Of a DNA stretch of 64,000 nucleotides, positions 1 to 8,671 are shown piece after piece. The position numbers and the translations under genes are program-made. The DNA is from Paenibacillus piri (GTDB lineage Bacteria; Bacillota; Bacilli; Paenibacillales; NBRC-103111), in contig NZ_SMRT01000013.1 in assembly GCF_004354045.1 (NCBI RefSeq), forward strand, positions 166,638 through 230,637. Direction: 5' to 3'. A model generated the notes under the pieces. The model ran no database searches, was not told the DNA's origin, and saw nothing but the letters and a program-made list of their open reading frames with translations. How positions within the stretch are numbered: the first letter of the stretch is position 1; the number at the start of each line of letters is the position of its first letter.

Positions 1-97
1 GTGCGAAACGTTACGGCACGGGTCGGTGCAGACTGATGAATGGAACATTCGTTCGATGGTGTGCAGGCGCGAATGAGCAAATATGTACCGCTAACCA

Positions 98-1312
98 TTA
101 AGCGATCCCGATGCGTTCGGACCATTCCTGCACCCACGCAAGCAGCTGCAGATCCTGTCCCGGTCCGGCTATCACCGATAAGCCGAGGGGTATGCCGTCC
201 TGTACCGCCCAGGGCAGTGTGATCTGCGGCAGTCCGCCAAGCCCGGCGATGCAGGTCAACTGCATCGTGCTGACCCGGCGGGGCTCCATCTGTTCCCCGC
301 TCAGACCGCACAGCGGTGCGACGCCGGGAGCGGTGGGCAGCATGAGCAGCGTGTCGCCGCCGAGCAGGCTGCGCAGCGTCTGGCGGATGCCTTCCAATTG
401 CAGCAGATGCTCCCGGTAGGCTTCCTCCGTCACGGTGCGCGTCCAGGCAAACCGCGCCGCCGTCTGGCTGCCCAGCTTCGGCTGATACTGCTCGATCCAT
501 GGGCCGTGGGTCTGCCAAATTTCAAAGCCTTGAACGGTCCGGAATGATGTCAGCCATTGTTGAAGCCCGTTCTCGGCCAACATGATCGGCTCGCGCCGAT
601 CGAGCAAGCCGTCCAGCCGGGGAATGAGCGCCGCCAGCTGTTCCCGGCACGGGATGTCCGCCAGCTGCCAAGCGTCTTCAGGCAGCAGCAGCCGGGTAAA
701 GCTGCGCCGGGTCGGCGCTGCCCCGGCCAAGAGCGACTGTCCGACTCGGAACAGGGTCGGTGCGTCGTTTGCCATCCAGCCCACCGTGTCGAAGCTGGGG
801 GCGAGCGGAATGACGCCCTCCAGAGAGACGGCGCCGTGGGTCGGACGAAAGCCGTAGATACCGCAGTAGGAGGCGGGAATCCGGATTGAACCGGCCGTGT
901 CGGTGCCGAGCGCAAAGTCGGCCAGCCCGCCGGCGACGGCAACGGCCGAGCCGCTGGAGGAGCCGCCGGGAATGCGGCCGTGCGCCTTCGGATTAATCGG
1001 CGTGCCGTAATGCTCGTTCTCGCCGTTTAAGCTGAACATCAATTCGTCGGTGTGCGCGAGTCCGACCAGCTGCGCGCCGTCCTGAAGCAGCTGTCGGACC
1101 GCCGGGGCCGTCCGAGCGGCGGGGCCGTGTGTCCGCCGCCAATCCGGGCATCCGGCGCCGGCAATGTGCCCCTGGATGTCATAGACGTCCTTGACGGCGT
1201 ACGACATCCCGGCCAGCTTGCCGCCGCCTGCTGCGGCGGGGGTCGGCTCCAACGCGGGGCTACCGCCGATAAGGGCGCCCCAGCTGTCGAGATTTTCATG
1301 TGCATAGGTCAT
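98..1312 (-). CDS. Amidase-signature family amidohydrolase
   Basis: Amidase-signature enzymes hydrolyse carboxamides with a Ser-cisSer-Lys triad. All three parts are visible: K41 in AVKDVYD, the cis-serine in GGSSSGSA (about S119/S120) and the nucleophile S142 in GTDTAGSIRIPAS. At 404 residues it is shorter than GatA (about 480), so a tRNA amidotransferase subunit is unlikely and no gatC or gatB lies nearby. The start is the second ATG (1312): AAGGGAG lies 10 bases upstream, while an in-frame ATG seven codons earlier overlaps that site. The substrate cannot be read from sequence; small-molecule amidase or an AtzF/AtzE-like role are alternatives. The stop codon of a short upstream open frame abuts its ribosome site, suggesting it was once the second gene of an operon. 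Confidence 0.85.
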   Translation of the reverse strand: MTYAHENLDSWGALIGGSPALEPTPAAAGGGKLAGMSYAVKDVYDIQGHIAGAGCPDWRRTHGPAARTAPAVRQLLQDGAQLVGLAHTDELMFSLNGENEHYGTPINPKAHGRIPGGSSSGSAVAVAGGLADFALGTDTAGSIRIPASYCGIYGFRPTHGAVSLEGVIPLAPSFDTVGWMANDAPTLFRVGQSLLAGAAPTRRSFTRLLLPEDAWQLADIPCREQLAALIPRLDGLLDRREPIMLAENGLQQWLTSFRTVQGFEIWQTHGPWIEQYQPKLGSQTAARFAWTRTVTEEAYREHLLQLEGIRQTLRSLLGGDTLLMLPTAPGVAPLCGLSGEQMEPRRVSTMQLTCIAGLGGLPQITLPWAVQDGIPLGLSVIAGPGQDLQLLAWVQEWSERIGIA

Positions 1313-1329
1313 ATGTATGCAGCTCCCTT

Positions 1330-1443
1330 TCATAGGATCGAACGGTTATGACGGAGCGCCCGGATGTCTTCCTCATCCAGCTCGGCCACGGTCAGGAGCG
1401 GTTCAAGCCGGAAAATTGCTCGTCCGGCACCATTGTCGTTTAA
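1330..1443 (-). pseudogene. Possible C-terminal remnant of a gene upstream of the amidase
   Basis: About 37 codons ending LTVAELDEEDIRALRHN and three further residues have protein-like composition and stop with TGA exactly where the amidase ribosome site begins, the arrangement of translationally coupled genes. The frame continues upstream but turns into Cys/Arg/Pro-rich residues that do not look coding. I read this as the tail of a gene whose front is lost. I do not recognise the family, and chance is possible. Confidence 0.2.
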
Positions 1444-1906
1444 ACATAGAGCCGGTTTTCCTGGATTGCGCACCTCGTGCCTGCAGCGCGGCGGACGACA
1501 AAATACGTGCCTTTCGCAAGTGGAGCCATTGCGACTTCCCACATTTTTACGCGGTATCACCCCGTCATTCGATGTCAATTACATGACAGGGTCAAGGCGT
1601 CCTGCAGCTGGTTACATTCATAACGAAGGATAAAATGATCAAATTTTTTCATTATGGTTATATTATCGTTAAAAAACAATCAAAATGAATTCGGCGTGAT
1701 TTTATTATATGTGTGTCGATATAAGCTGTCAATATTTAATGTAAGAAAATCTGACATATTAATTGTGAATACCCTGTACCTTTAGAAGGGGCGGGCTTTT
1801 CCACCGGGATAAGGGCAATCGGAAAGAAGTTAAATCGGTTCGCCGTCTTATATGCTTGATCGAGCTAATAAATCCGTTTATATTTAAACATAAAGTAAGC
1901 GACGGG
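1444..1906. other. AT-rich intergenic region, no gene seen
   Basis: This stretch separates the amidase from the divergent Lrp-type regulator gene. From about 1620 it becomes strongly AT-rich compared with its surroundings. Short frames on both strands lack ribosome sites and sensible composition. I see no RNA gene or clear hairpin. It presumably holds the regulator's control region. Confidence 0.4.
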
Positions 1907-1933
1907 TTGATTTTACTTGCGATTTGCTAAAAT
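1907..1933 (+). promoter_or_regulatory. Candidate sigma-A promoter of the Lrp-type gene
   Basis: TTGATT (1907-1912) and TAAAAT (1928-1933) are separated by 15 bases, slightly short of the ideal 17. They lie just ahead of the AAAGGGG ribosome site at about 1938. The call rests on position and resemblance only. Confidence 0.35.
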
Positions 1934-1954
1934 AGACAAAAGGGGTTTTCCGTT

Positions 1955-2431
1955 ATGAAGACGAAGCCGCAGTATGACATTCCGCTATCCAAGGTGGATG
2001 CGATTGACCGGCACATTATTACGATTTTGCGCAATAATTCGCGCGCGTCCTACACCGACATCGCCAAAGAAGTCGGTCTGTCGCGGGTCGGGGTTCAAGC
2101 CCGGATCAACACCTTGATTGAGAACGGCACGTTCGAACGGTTTACGCTCATTATCAATCCCGAAAAAATAGGCATTCACGTATCCGCCTTTTTTAATATC
2201 GATGTGGAGCCCCAGCATTTGATCCGCATTGCCGAACTGCTGTCCGAGGAACCGTGCGTGACGAGCGTGTATCAAATGACGGGGCCGAGCAAGCTGCATA
2301 TGCACGCCTTGTTCGTCGACAATCGTGAAATGGAGACGTTCATGAAGGAGAAGCTGTACGTGCTGCAGGGGATTATTAGCGTCGATTGCCAAATCTTGAT
2401 TCGCAAATTCAAGGATCTGGAGTGGACCTAG
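1955..2431 (+). CDS. Lrp/AsnC-family transcriptional regulator
   Basis: This 158-residue protein has the standard feast/famine layout: an N-terminal AsnC-type winged helix-turn-helix (about residues 14-60, with DRHIITILRNNSRASYTDIA and GLSRVGVQARINTL) followed by a RAM/Lrp effector domain (about 65-150). Length and order match the family. These proteins form octamers or discs and respond to amino acids or related metabolites. The amidase is divergent on one side and the lyase-like gene co-directional on the other, so either could be a target; autoregulation is usual in the family. Start ATG is supported by AAAGGGG with suitable spacing. The effector cannot be predicted. Confidence 0.9.
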   Translation: MKTKPQYDIPLSKVDAIDRHIITILRNNSRASYTDIAKEVGLSRVGVQARINTLIENGTFERFTLIINPEKIGIHVSAFFNIDVEPQHLIRIAELLSEEPCVTSVYQMTGPSKLHMHALFVDNREMETFMKEKLYVLQGIISVDCQILIRKFKDLEWT

Positions 2432-2477
2432 GCCGTGAAACGGGCGGCCTTTGCGAGTCGGCAGGCACGGAAACAAA

Positions 2478-2486
2478 TGCTATAAT
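2478..2486 (+). promoter_or_regulatory. Extended -10 promoter element before the lyase-like gene
   Basis: TGCTATAAT is a full extended -10 (TGnTATAAT) 41 bases before the ATG at 2527. No good -35 hexamer lies at 17 bases, which extended -10 promoters tolerate. It suggests the lyase-like gene has its own promoter and does not depend on the Lrp gene. Confidence 0.5.
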
Positions 2487-2526
2487 TTGTAAGGGGACAG
2501 TAATTTAATGACACGGAGGGGAAAGC

Positions 2527-4509
2527 ATGATTAACGTAATGCATGATTCGTTTCGCCATTTTCCGATAGGCCCTTTTCCATTCGATCCTAAGCATTCCGC
2601 CATCGGGGAGTACCATTATTATCCGTCGCAGGGGTACCATGGCGATTGGCATGATCCGGTCGTATGGTATGGGTGGCTTGGGCCGACATGGATCGTCACC
2701 GAACATAACGGGACGAAATATATGGAGCAGACCCGCATACAGGCGGCGATGAACGATTTTTGGCCGCTGCTTGTCAAAGGAGATGTGAGCTGGCAGGACT
2801 ACACGTTCGAGGCAACGGTACGTCCGCTCTCGACTTATTCCCACACCGGCATCGTATTCCGCTACCAGCATGGACGGCGTTACTATTTCCTCGGCTTGGA
2901 AAACGGCAAAGCCGTCCTGCTCAAGCGCGATCAGGAAGAGGTATCGGAATTGGCCGCCGTCGATTACGCCTACGATTGCGACCACAGCTACAAGCTGAAG
3001 CTCATATGCTCCGGCTCCCATATAAGCGGTTACGTAAACGGCGAGCTGATGATGCTTGTGAACGACGATTCTTATACGCACGGAAAAATCGGTCTATCCT
3101 CCAGAATGCCTGCGCAGTATACGGATGTAAACGTCTCCATGGACGATGAACAGCATGCGCAATGGATGTCCGGCGCCAAAGAAGCTGCCCTCGCGCTGGA
3201 GGGTCTGCGCCAGGAATATCCCCAGCCCCGGCTGTGGAAGACGATCGATCTGAAAAACTTCGGAACCGCGCGGGAAATCCGCTTCGGCCACTTGACCGGT
3301 ACGGACGAGCTGCACATCGTCCTGGCGCAGCATCAAAAGCGCGGGCATAAAGACTCGTATGCGCATATCAGCTGTTTGACGGCAATCGATTTGGACGGGC
3401 ATATTTTGTGGCAAATCGGCGAGCCGAGCACGCTGGCCGACCATTCCTTGCTCTCGGCCGATCTGCCGGTTCAAATTTGCGATATCGACATGGACGGCTT
3501 CGGCGAAGTGATTGTGGCGCGCAATTTTGAATTGATGATATTGGACGGCCGAACGGGCAAGGTCAAGAAATCGATCCCGACGCCGCGCTCCGAGTCGGAT
3601 GACCGGCTGTATAGCGTGCCGTTCAAAAAATTCGCCTTCGACCGTATCAACGTCGACTCGATCCGTATATGCAATTTCAGCGGAAATGCCGCGCCTACGG
3701 ATATTTTGATCAAAGACCGGTATAGCCGGGTGTGGGTGTACGATCATAATTTAACTCTGCTGTGGACGTTCCACGAAGGCATTACGGGCCATTTCCCTTA
3801 TACGGTCGATATTGACGGCGACGGTAAGGAGGAGATGTTTATCGGCTATCATCTGGTCGATCATGACGGAACGCTGCTGTGGACGCTGCCTGTGGAAACC
3901 GATCATACGGACGAGATTCTTATCGGCCGCTGGGACCCGGCAGTGAAAGAGCCGCAGATTGCTATCGCCTCCGGCGACGAAGGGTTCATGATTGCCGACC
4001 TGCAGGGCAAACTGCTGCATAAGCATATGATCGGCCATGCGCAGCGCGTCAGCATCGGGAACTACCGCCCCGATCTCGAGGGGCTGGAGCTGTGGGTAAC
4101 GACCTTTTGGGGATATCAGGGCATCCTTTATTTGTTCAACTGCAAGGGCGAGCTGCTCCACCAGTTTGAGCCCGGCTGCAACGGGAACATGATTACGCCG
4201 GTTAACTGGACGGGCGACGGCCGCGATCTGGTGCTGTTGAACGGCAATACCAGGTTTGGCGGGCTCGTGGACGGCTGCGGGCGGCGTGTCGTCGTCTTCC
4301 CGGATGACGGACATCCGGATCTGTGCGCGGAAGTGCTGGATGTAACCGGAGACGGCAGGGACGAAATATTGCTGTGGGATCAGGAGCGCATGTTTATTTA
4401 TACGCAGGACCAGCCTCCGGCTGTCGAATCTGTTGTTGTTCCCGATAAGTATCCGCTGTACAATGCCTCCAATTACCGCGGAGAATTCCATTACCCGAAA
4501 GCGCCTTGA
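2527..4509 (+). CDS. Rhamnogalacturonan-lyase-like beta-propeller protein (intracellular)
   Basis: The 660-residue protein starts with a jelly-roll, concanavalin-like region (about residues 30-210, with DYTFEATVRP and IGLSSRMP) typical of carbohydrate binding. A propeller follows, with calcium-loop repeats DIDMDGFGE (about 319), DIDGDGKEE (about 429), NWTGDGRDL (about 560) and DVTGDGRDE (about 605), like FG-GAP/VCBS blades and family-11 rhamnogalacturonan lyases. No signal peptide or membrane segment is present, so it should act in the cytoplasm on imported oligosaccharides. A GH105 hydrolase lies 7.5 kb downstream, which fits pectin side-chain use. The catalytic family is an inference from fold signatures; a non-catalytic binding role or another lyase family is possible. 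Ribosome site GGAGGGG fixes the ATG. Confidence 0.6.
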   Translation: MINVMHDSFRHFPIGPFPFDPKHSAIGEYHYYPSQGYHGDWHDPVVWYGWLGPTWIVTEHNGTKYMEQTRIQAAMNDFWPLLVKGDVSWQDYTFEATVRPLSTYSHTGIVFRYQHGRRYYFLGLENGKAVLLKRDQEEVSELAAVDYAYDCDHSYKLKLICSGSHISGYVNGELMMLVNDDSYTHGKIGLSSRMPAQYTDVNVSMDDEQHAQWMSGAKEAALALEGLRQEYPQPRLWKTIDLKNFGTAREIRFGHLTGTDELHIVLAQHQKRGHKDSYAHISCLTAIDLDGHILWQIGEPSTLADHSLLSADLPVQICDIDMDGFGEVIVARNFELMILDGRTGKVKKSIPTPRSESDDRLYSVPFKKFAFDRINVDSIRICNFSGNAAPTDILIKDRYSRVWVYDHNLTLLWTFHEGITGHFPYTVDIDGDGKEEMFIGYHLVDHDGTLLWTLPVETDHTDEILIGRWDPAVKEPQIAIASGDEGFMIADLQGKLLHKHMIGHAQRVSIGNYRPDLEGLELWVTTFWGYQGILYLFNCKGELLHQFEPGCNGNMITPVNWTGDGRDLVLLNGNTRFGGLVDGCGRRVVVFPDDGHPDLCAEVLDVTGDGRDEILLWDQERMFIYTQDQPPAVESVVVPDKYPLYNASNYRGEFHYPKAP

Positions 4510-4700
4510 CTGCCGTCAACCGGTATGCGCAGCCGATGGCGGATGAAACCTGTCTCCTTTTGCAACGTAGTAAACCACAAAGTCCGGGCTCATTCGGGTA
4601 TCCGGCTTTTGTGAAGCGCATGGTTACGGCAGCCTGAAACAAGGCGCCGGCGCGCACGCATTGCAAACGGTTCATCCACAAGGTTCAAGGAGGTACGACT

Positions 4701-4895
4701 ATGTTACGAAAATGGTTAGGCAAGCTTCTTGGTAACAGCCATGATAAGACGCGCGGATCCCGCCACCGTCCGTACCGCAGCAGCGATGATTACGTCAAGC
4801 GGTCCGATGGCGGCGGTACATCGCACAATCGGCTTCAGCAATACGGTCATACCCACTATAAAAAGAAACGTTCCTCCAGCTCCTACAGCAGCTAG
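4701..4895 (+). CDS. Small basic Ser/Arg-rich protein, unknown function
   Basis: This 64-residue protein has a perfect AAGGAGG ribosome site, which makes it a likely real gene. The N-terminus (MLRKWLGKLLG) is a short amphipathic basic helix. The rest is rich in Ser, Arg, His, Lys and Tyr and ends in a serine-rich tail, likely disordered. It has no signal peptide. It converges on the adjacent kinase gene, whose stop lies 13 bases away. The Ser/Tyr-rich tail would be a possible phosphorylation target, but that is speculation. Confidence 0.6.
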   Translation: MLRKWLGKLLGNSHDKTRGSRHRPYRSSDDYVKRSDGGGTSHNRLQQYGHTHYKKKRSSSSYSS

Positions 4896-4908
4896 ACCGG
4901 ATATGGCC

Positions 4909-5790
4909 TTATGTTAAAACAGACAAAATCCGGTCGGCATCATCGATGATCTCCTGTACGTTCTTATAAGGCTGTTCCGTCAAAAGCAAGCGGCGGAGCA
5001 GCTTTTTGGTGTCCGGATGAAGCGTGAGCTCCTGCTCCCAGCCCGAATCGACACCGGCGCTCGCCGAATCGTCGGCGTGGAAAGTACTGTACAGCAGAAA
5101 CAGCAGCAGATGGCCGACCGCGTAATAGTCGCTGGTAACGTGGATGTTTCTGCGCAATATTTTTTCCGAAGGGTCGTCCGCCTCGATATCATGAGGATCG
5201 TCCGTGGCGGCATTCCCGCCGGCGAGCTCCCGGGACAGTCCCAAATCGATCAGTTTGACGGCGTCCCCGTCCACGATGACATTGCCTATGCTAATATCGC
5301 GGTGCAGCATGCCGGCCGCGTGCATATAGTCGACAACATGCAGCAGCTTTTTAATCAAAATAAGCGAATCGCGCTCGGTAAAGACGGCATTGTCCGCAAA
5401 TAAGAGCGCATCCAGGCTGGTTCCCTCCATATATTCCATGATGAAACATAGATGACCGTCATACTCGAATTTGCTGTACAGCGCCGGCAGCGCGGGATGG
5501 TTCAGACGTTCCAGCGTGCCGGTTTCTTTGGCGTAGATCAGCCGCGCTCGCTTGGCTCCGCCCCGGAGAGGGGAAATTCGTTTCAGCACACATGACTTGC
5601 CGGAACGGACATCGCGGCATAAATAGGCGACGCCGTAGCTGCCTCCGCCGAGCTTGCGCACAATCGTATACCGGCCGTTGATCACGGAGCCTTCGCGAAA
5701 TCGCCGGAAATCGCCCCACAAGCGGAACGCTTCGCGGATTTTTTTGTTCAGCCTGCGCCAAAGATGCTTTCCGGCATACCGGATGGCCAT
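4909..5790 (-). CDS. Serine/threonine protein kinase (Hanks type)
   Basis: The 293-residue cytoplasmic protein carries the kinase motifs in order: glycine loop GGGSYG (48-53), ATP lysine K70 in CVLKRI, E89, catalytic HRDISIGN (HRD 163-165, N170) and the metal site DLG (D182) in place of DFG. The helix-F motif DYYAVG follows. No transmembrane segment or PASTA repeat is seen, so it is not PrkC-like; it resembles soluble YbdM/PrkD-type kinases of Bacillus. The first 35 residues are basic and helical. It is monocistronic, with AAAGGAG 10 bases before the ATG. No cognate phosphatase lies nearby. Activity is expected because all catalytic residues are present. Confidence 0.88.
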   Translation of the reverse strand: MAIRYAGKHLWRRLNKKIREAFRLWGDFRRFREGSVINGRYTIVRKLGGGSYGVAYLCRDVRSGKSCVLKRISPLRGGAKRARLIYAKETGTLERLNHPALPALYSKFEYDGHLCFIMEYMEGTSLDALLFADNAVFTERDSLILIKKLLHVVDYMHAAGMLHRDISIGNVIVDGDAVKLIDLGLSRELAGGNAATDDPHDIEADDPSEKILRRNIHVTSDYYAVGHLLLFLLYSTFHADDSASAGVDSGWEQELTLHPDTKKLLRRLLLTEQPYKNVQEIIDDADRILSVLT

Positions 5791-5960
5791 GAGCTGCCAG
5801 CTCCTTTGTTTACGGATGTTAGTTGAGACGGGAACAGCGGGTCAGCGGCGGTCTAGGGAAACCGTTTTGCGATTGCGATACTTCTATTGTAAATCATCAA
5901 CCGCCTGATAAGCCAACCGATCCGCTTTAAGCCGGGTCCGGGAGCTGCCGGTTTCCTTTG

Positions 5961-5983
5961 TCCTCGGCTCGTGATACAATCAA
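5961..5983 (+). promoter_or_regulatory. Extended -10 promoter region of the helicase gene
   Basis: TGATACAAT forms an extended -10, with TTTCCT 17 bases further upstream as a weak -35. It lies about 45 bases before the helicase ATG. The call is from motif resemblance and position only. Confidence 0.35.
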
Positions 5984-6021
5984 ACATATGTTCTCTTAGC
6001 GCTGAGGGCGGGTGAATAAAA

Positions 6022-8442
6022 ATGCCGGATACGATACCGATAGCAGTGAGGTATTTAGTTGAATATGCGTACCGGAGCGGGAGTATCGATTCCGGCTTTC
6101 AGTCGGCCGGAGCGCTGACGGAAGGAACCAGGGCGCATCAGAAAGTGCAGAAGCGTTATGGCGAGCGCGACCAAAAGGAAGTATATATGAGCGCCGAGCT
6201 TGAGGTGGACGGGCTTTTGTTCGTGCTGGACGGACGCTGCGACGGCGTGCTGTTCTCGAAGGATGGCGTCACGATCGATGAGATCAAGTCGACGGCGGCC
6301 GATATCGGACTTATTGCCGAAGAGACGTTTCCGGTTCACTGGGCACAGGCTAAATGCTATGCCTATATGTATGCGCAAGCTCATGGCATCAGTCGGATGC
6401 GCATTCAACTGACGTATGTGCAGACCGATACGGAAGCACAAAAAAAATTCGTGCAGGAAGCCTCGCTCGGAGAGCTGGCGTTCTTCGTGACCGGACTTGT
6501 CGAACAGTATGCTCCCTACGCCCTTATGCAGCAGCGGCATAAGCGGTTGAGGGACGCCAGTATCGCCGGGCTGCCGTTTCCGTTCCCTGCGTATCGGGCC
6601 GGGCAGCGGAAGCTGGCGGGAGCGGTTTACAAGACGATCAAGCAGGGGGCCGGGCTGTTCGCCAAAGCGCCCACCGGCATCGGCAAAACGATGTCCGTTA
6701 CGTTCCCCGCGGTCAAAGCGATCGGAGCCGGGCTGCTGCAGCGGATGTTCTACTTGACGGCGAAGACGTTGACGAGAACGGCGGCCGAGGAGGCTTTGTC
6801 GCTCATGCGGAACAAGGGGCTCCGGCTGCATGCGGTGACGCTTACCGCGAAGGAGAAAATTTGCTTCCAGGAGGAAGTGCGCTGCACGAAAGAGGCTTGT
6901 GAGTTTGCCGACGGCTATTACGACCGGGTGAATGAGGCGCTGCTTGATATGCTGTCGCATGAAACGCTGATGACCCGCGGCGTTATCGAGCGGTATGCCC
7001 GCAAGCACCGGCTTTGTCCGTTCGAGCTGTCACTCGATGCGTCTTATGCCGCCGACGCGGTTATATGCGATTATAACTATGTCTTCGATCCGCGCGTCAA
7101 TTTGAAACGGCTGCTCGCCGAGCAAAGGAAGCAAACTGTACTGCTCATCGATGAAGCGCATAATCTGGTGGATCGGGCGAGAGACATGTATTCGGCCGCT
7201 TTGCAGAAATCGCCATTTTTGGCGCTGCAGCGCGAATGCAAATCGGCATACCCCGACGTGTATAAGGCGTCCAAGGCCGTTAACGATTATTTTATATCGG
7301 TCCGCAAACGGTTCGCGGAATCCCGAAACGGCGGCGGCAGCCGGGATGCCGCAGATTCGGGGACAAGTGTGAGCGCCGGATTGAGCGACGGCTCGGGTAT
7401 TAGCCCGGTCAGCCGCTCGGGGTACCGGACGGAACAAGAGCCGCCGCCGGAGCTTGCGGGGCTGCTTGAGGCTTTCCTCGTCCAGGCGGAGCGGGCATTG
7501 GCGGGCGCAGGCGCCATACCGGCGTCGCCGCTGCTGCTGGACGTCTATTTTGCCTGTCAAAGCTTTATGCGCATATGGAAGCTGTATGACGAACGCTATA
7601 TCACGTACTGGGAGCTTTCGAAAAGCGAGGTGCGGGTCAAGCTGTTCTGCCTCAACCCTTCCTATTTGCTGCGGCAGGCGGGCAAGGGCTACCGGTCGCA
7701 TATTTATTTCTCGGCGACGCTGTCTCCGTCCGGTTATTATATGGACATGCTGGGAGCGGGCCCGGAGGACTACACGGTTTCGGTTCCTTCGCCGTTCTCC
7801 AGCACGCAGCTGGAGGTAGACATTCAGCCATTATCGACCCGGTATCAGGACCGCGAGCGGACGATGCGGCCGCTTGCCCGGCTGCTCCAAAGGCTGACGG
7901 ACGAACGGCCGGGCAATTACTTGTTTTTCTTTCCCTCTTATGCGTATATGAACGGCGTATACGAGGCGTTTCGAACGGAGGAGCGGGGCGTGAAGACGCT
8001 GCTGCAGCAGGCGGATATGGCGGAGGACGAGCGAGAGCGGTTTCTGCAGGCTTTTGAGGCTGGAAATAACGGGACATTAGCCGGATTTGCGGTGATGGGC
8101 GGTATTTTTTCCGAAGGGATCGACCTGGTTGGGGACCGGTTGACCGGAGTGGCGGTAGTTGGCGTCGGCCTGCCCCAAATCGGTCTGGAGCGCAATCTGA
8201 TCAAAAGCTATTTCGACGACGCCGGCAAGAATGGCTTTGATTACGCCTATGTGTACCCGGGCATGAACAAGGTGCTGCAGGCCGGCGGACGGTTAATCCG
8301 CTCCGAGCGGGACAGCGGCTTGCTGCTGCTGGTCGATGACCGTTATTTGCAGCCCCGCTATCAGCGGCTGCTGCCGGAGGAGTGGCGGCACTACACGGCG
8401 CTGCGGGGTGAGGCGGCGGCTGTGCCGGAAGAGTATACGTAA
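6022..8442 (+). CDS. PD-(D/E)XK nuclease fused to XPD/DinG-type helicase
   Basis: This 806-residue protein has two catalytic parts. Residues about 30-130 show a RecB-type nuclease set: H39, D74 in DGRCDGVL, E87-x-K89 in DEIKST and QxxxY at Q109-Y113. The helicase follows, with Walker A APTGIGKT (216-223), four cysteines suited to a 4Fe-4S cluster (C281, C288, C293, C332), the DEAH box (377-380), FSATLS, and a C-terminal ATPase lobe with GIFSEGIDL and QAGGRLIRSERD. The family unwinds DNA 5' to 3' using ATP; the nuclease probably trims the unwound strand. It stands alone between unlinked genes. A Gly/Ser-rich insertion near residues 440-480 may be a flexible loop. The DNA-repair role is inferred. 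Confidence 0.85.
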   Translation: MPDTIPIAVRYLVEYAYRSGSIDSGFQSAGALTEGTRAHQKVQKRYGERDQKEVYMSAELEVDGLLFVLDGRCDGVLFSKDGVTIDEIKSTAADIGLIAEETFPVHWAQAKCYAYMYAQAHGISRMRIQLTYVQTDTEAQKKFVQEASLGELAFFVTGLVEQYAPYALMQQRHKRLRDASIAGLPFPFPAYRAGQRKLAGAVYKTIKQGAGLFAKAPTGIGKTMSVTFPAVKAIGAGLLQRMFYLTAKTLTRTAAEEALSLMRNKGLRLHAVTLTAKEKICFQEEVRCTKEACEFADGYYDRVNEALLDMLSHETLMTRGVIERYARKHRLCPFELSLDASYAADAVICDYNYVFDPRVNLKRLLAEQRKQTVLLIDEAHNLVDRARDMYSAALQKSPFLALQRECKSAYPDVYKASKAVNDYFISVRKRFAESRNGGGSRDAADSGTSVSAGLSDGSGISPVSRSGYRTEQEPPPELAGLLEAFLVQAERALAGAGAIPASPLLLDVYFACQSFMRIWKLYDERYITYWELSKSEVRVKLFCLNPSYLLRQAGKGYRSHIYFSATLSPSGYYMDMLGAGPEDYTVSVPSPFSSTQLEVDIQPLSTRYQDRERTMRPLARLLQRLTDERPGNYLFFFPSYAYMNGVYEAFRTEERGVKTLLQQADMAEDERERFLQAFEAGNNGTLAGFAVMGGIFSEGIDLVGDRLTGVAVVGVGLPQIGLERNLIKSYFDDAGKNGFDYAYVYPGMNKVLQAGGRLIRSERDSGLLLLVDDRYLQPRYQRLLPEEWRHYTALRGEAAAVPEEYT

Positions 8443-8671
8443 AGGGCGGCAGCCGAGCTGCCAGGACGACCTGTCCATTAATGTGGGGTCCACCGGTTGG
8501 CCGGCTCACCGGGCCGGCGCGGAATCGTTTGCAGGTCTTGCATACCCAGAGTCGAAGCGCCGGCTGTGCCGGAAAAGCAGGCCGGATACGGGAGCCAGCC
8601 GCGCCAATATTGCCGAGCTGCCCATAAACGGTTACACTAACCATAACCATTATTGAAGGAGGCGCTTTCAT

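Noticed and set aside
98..1312. GatA subunit of the tRNA amidotransferase
   Set aside because: Too short, and no gatC or gatB is adjacent; the N-terminal region does not match.
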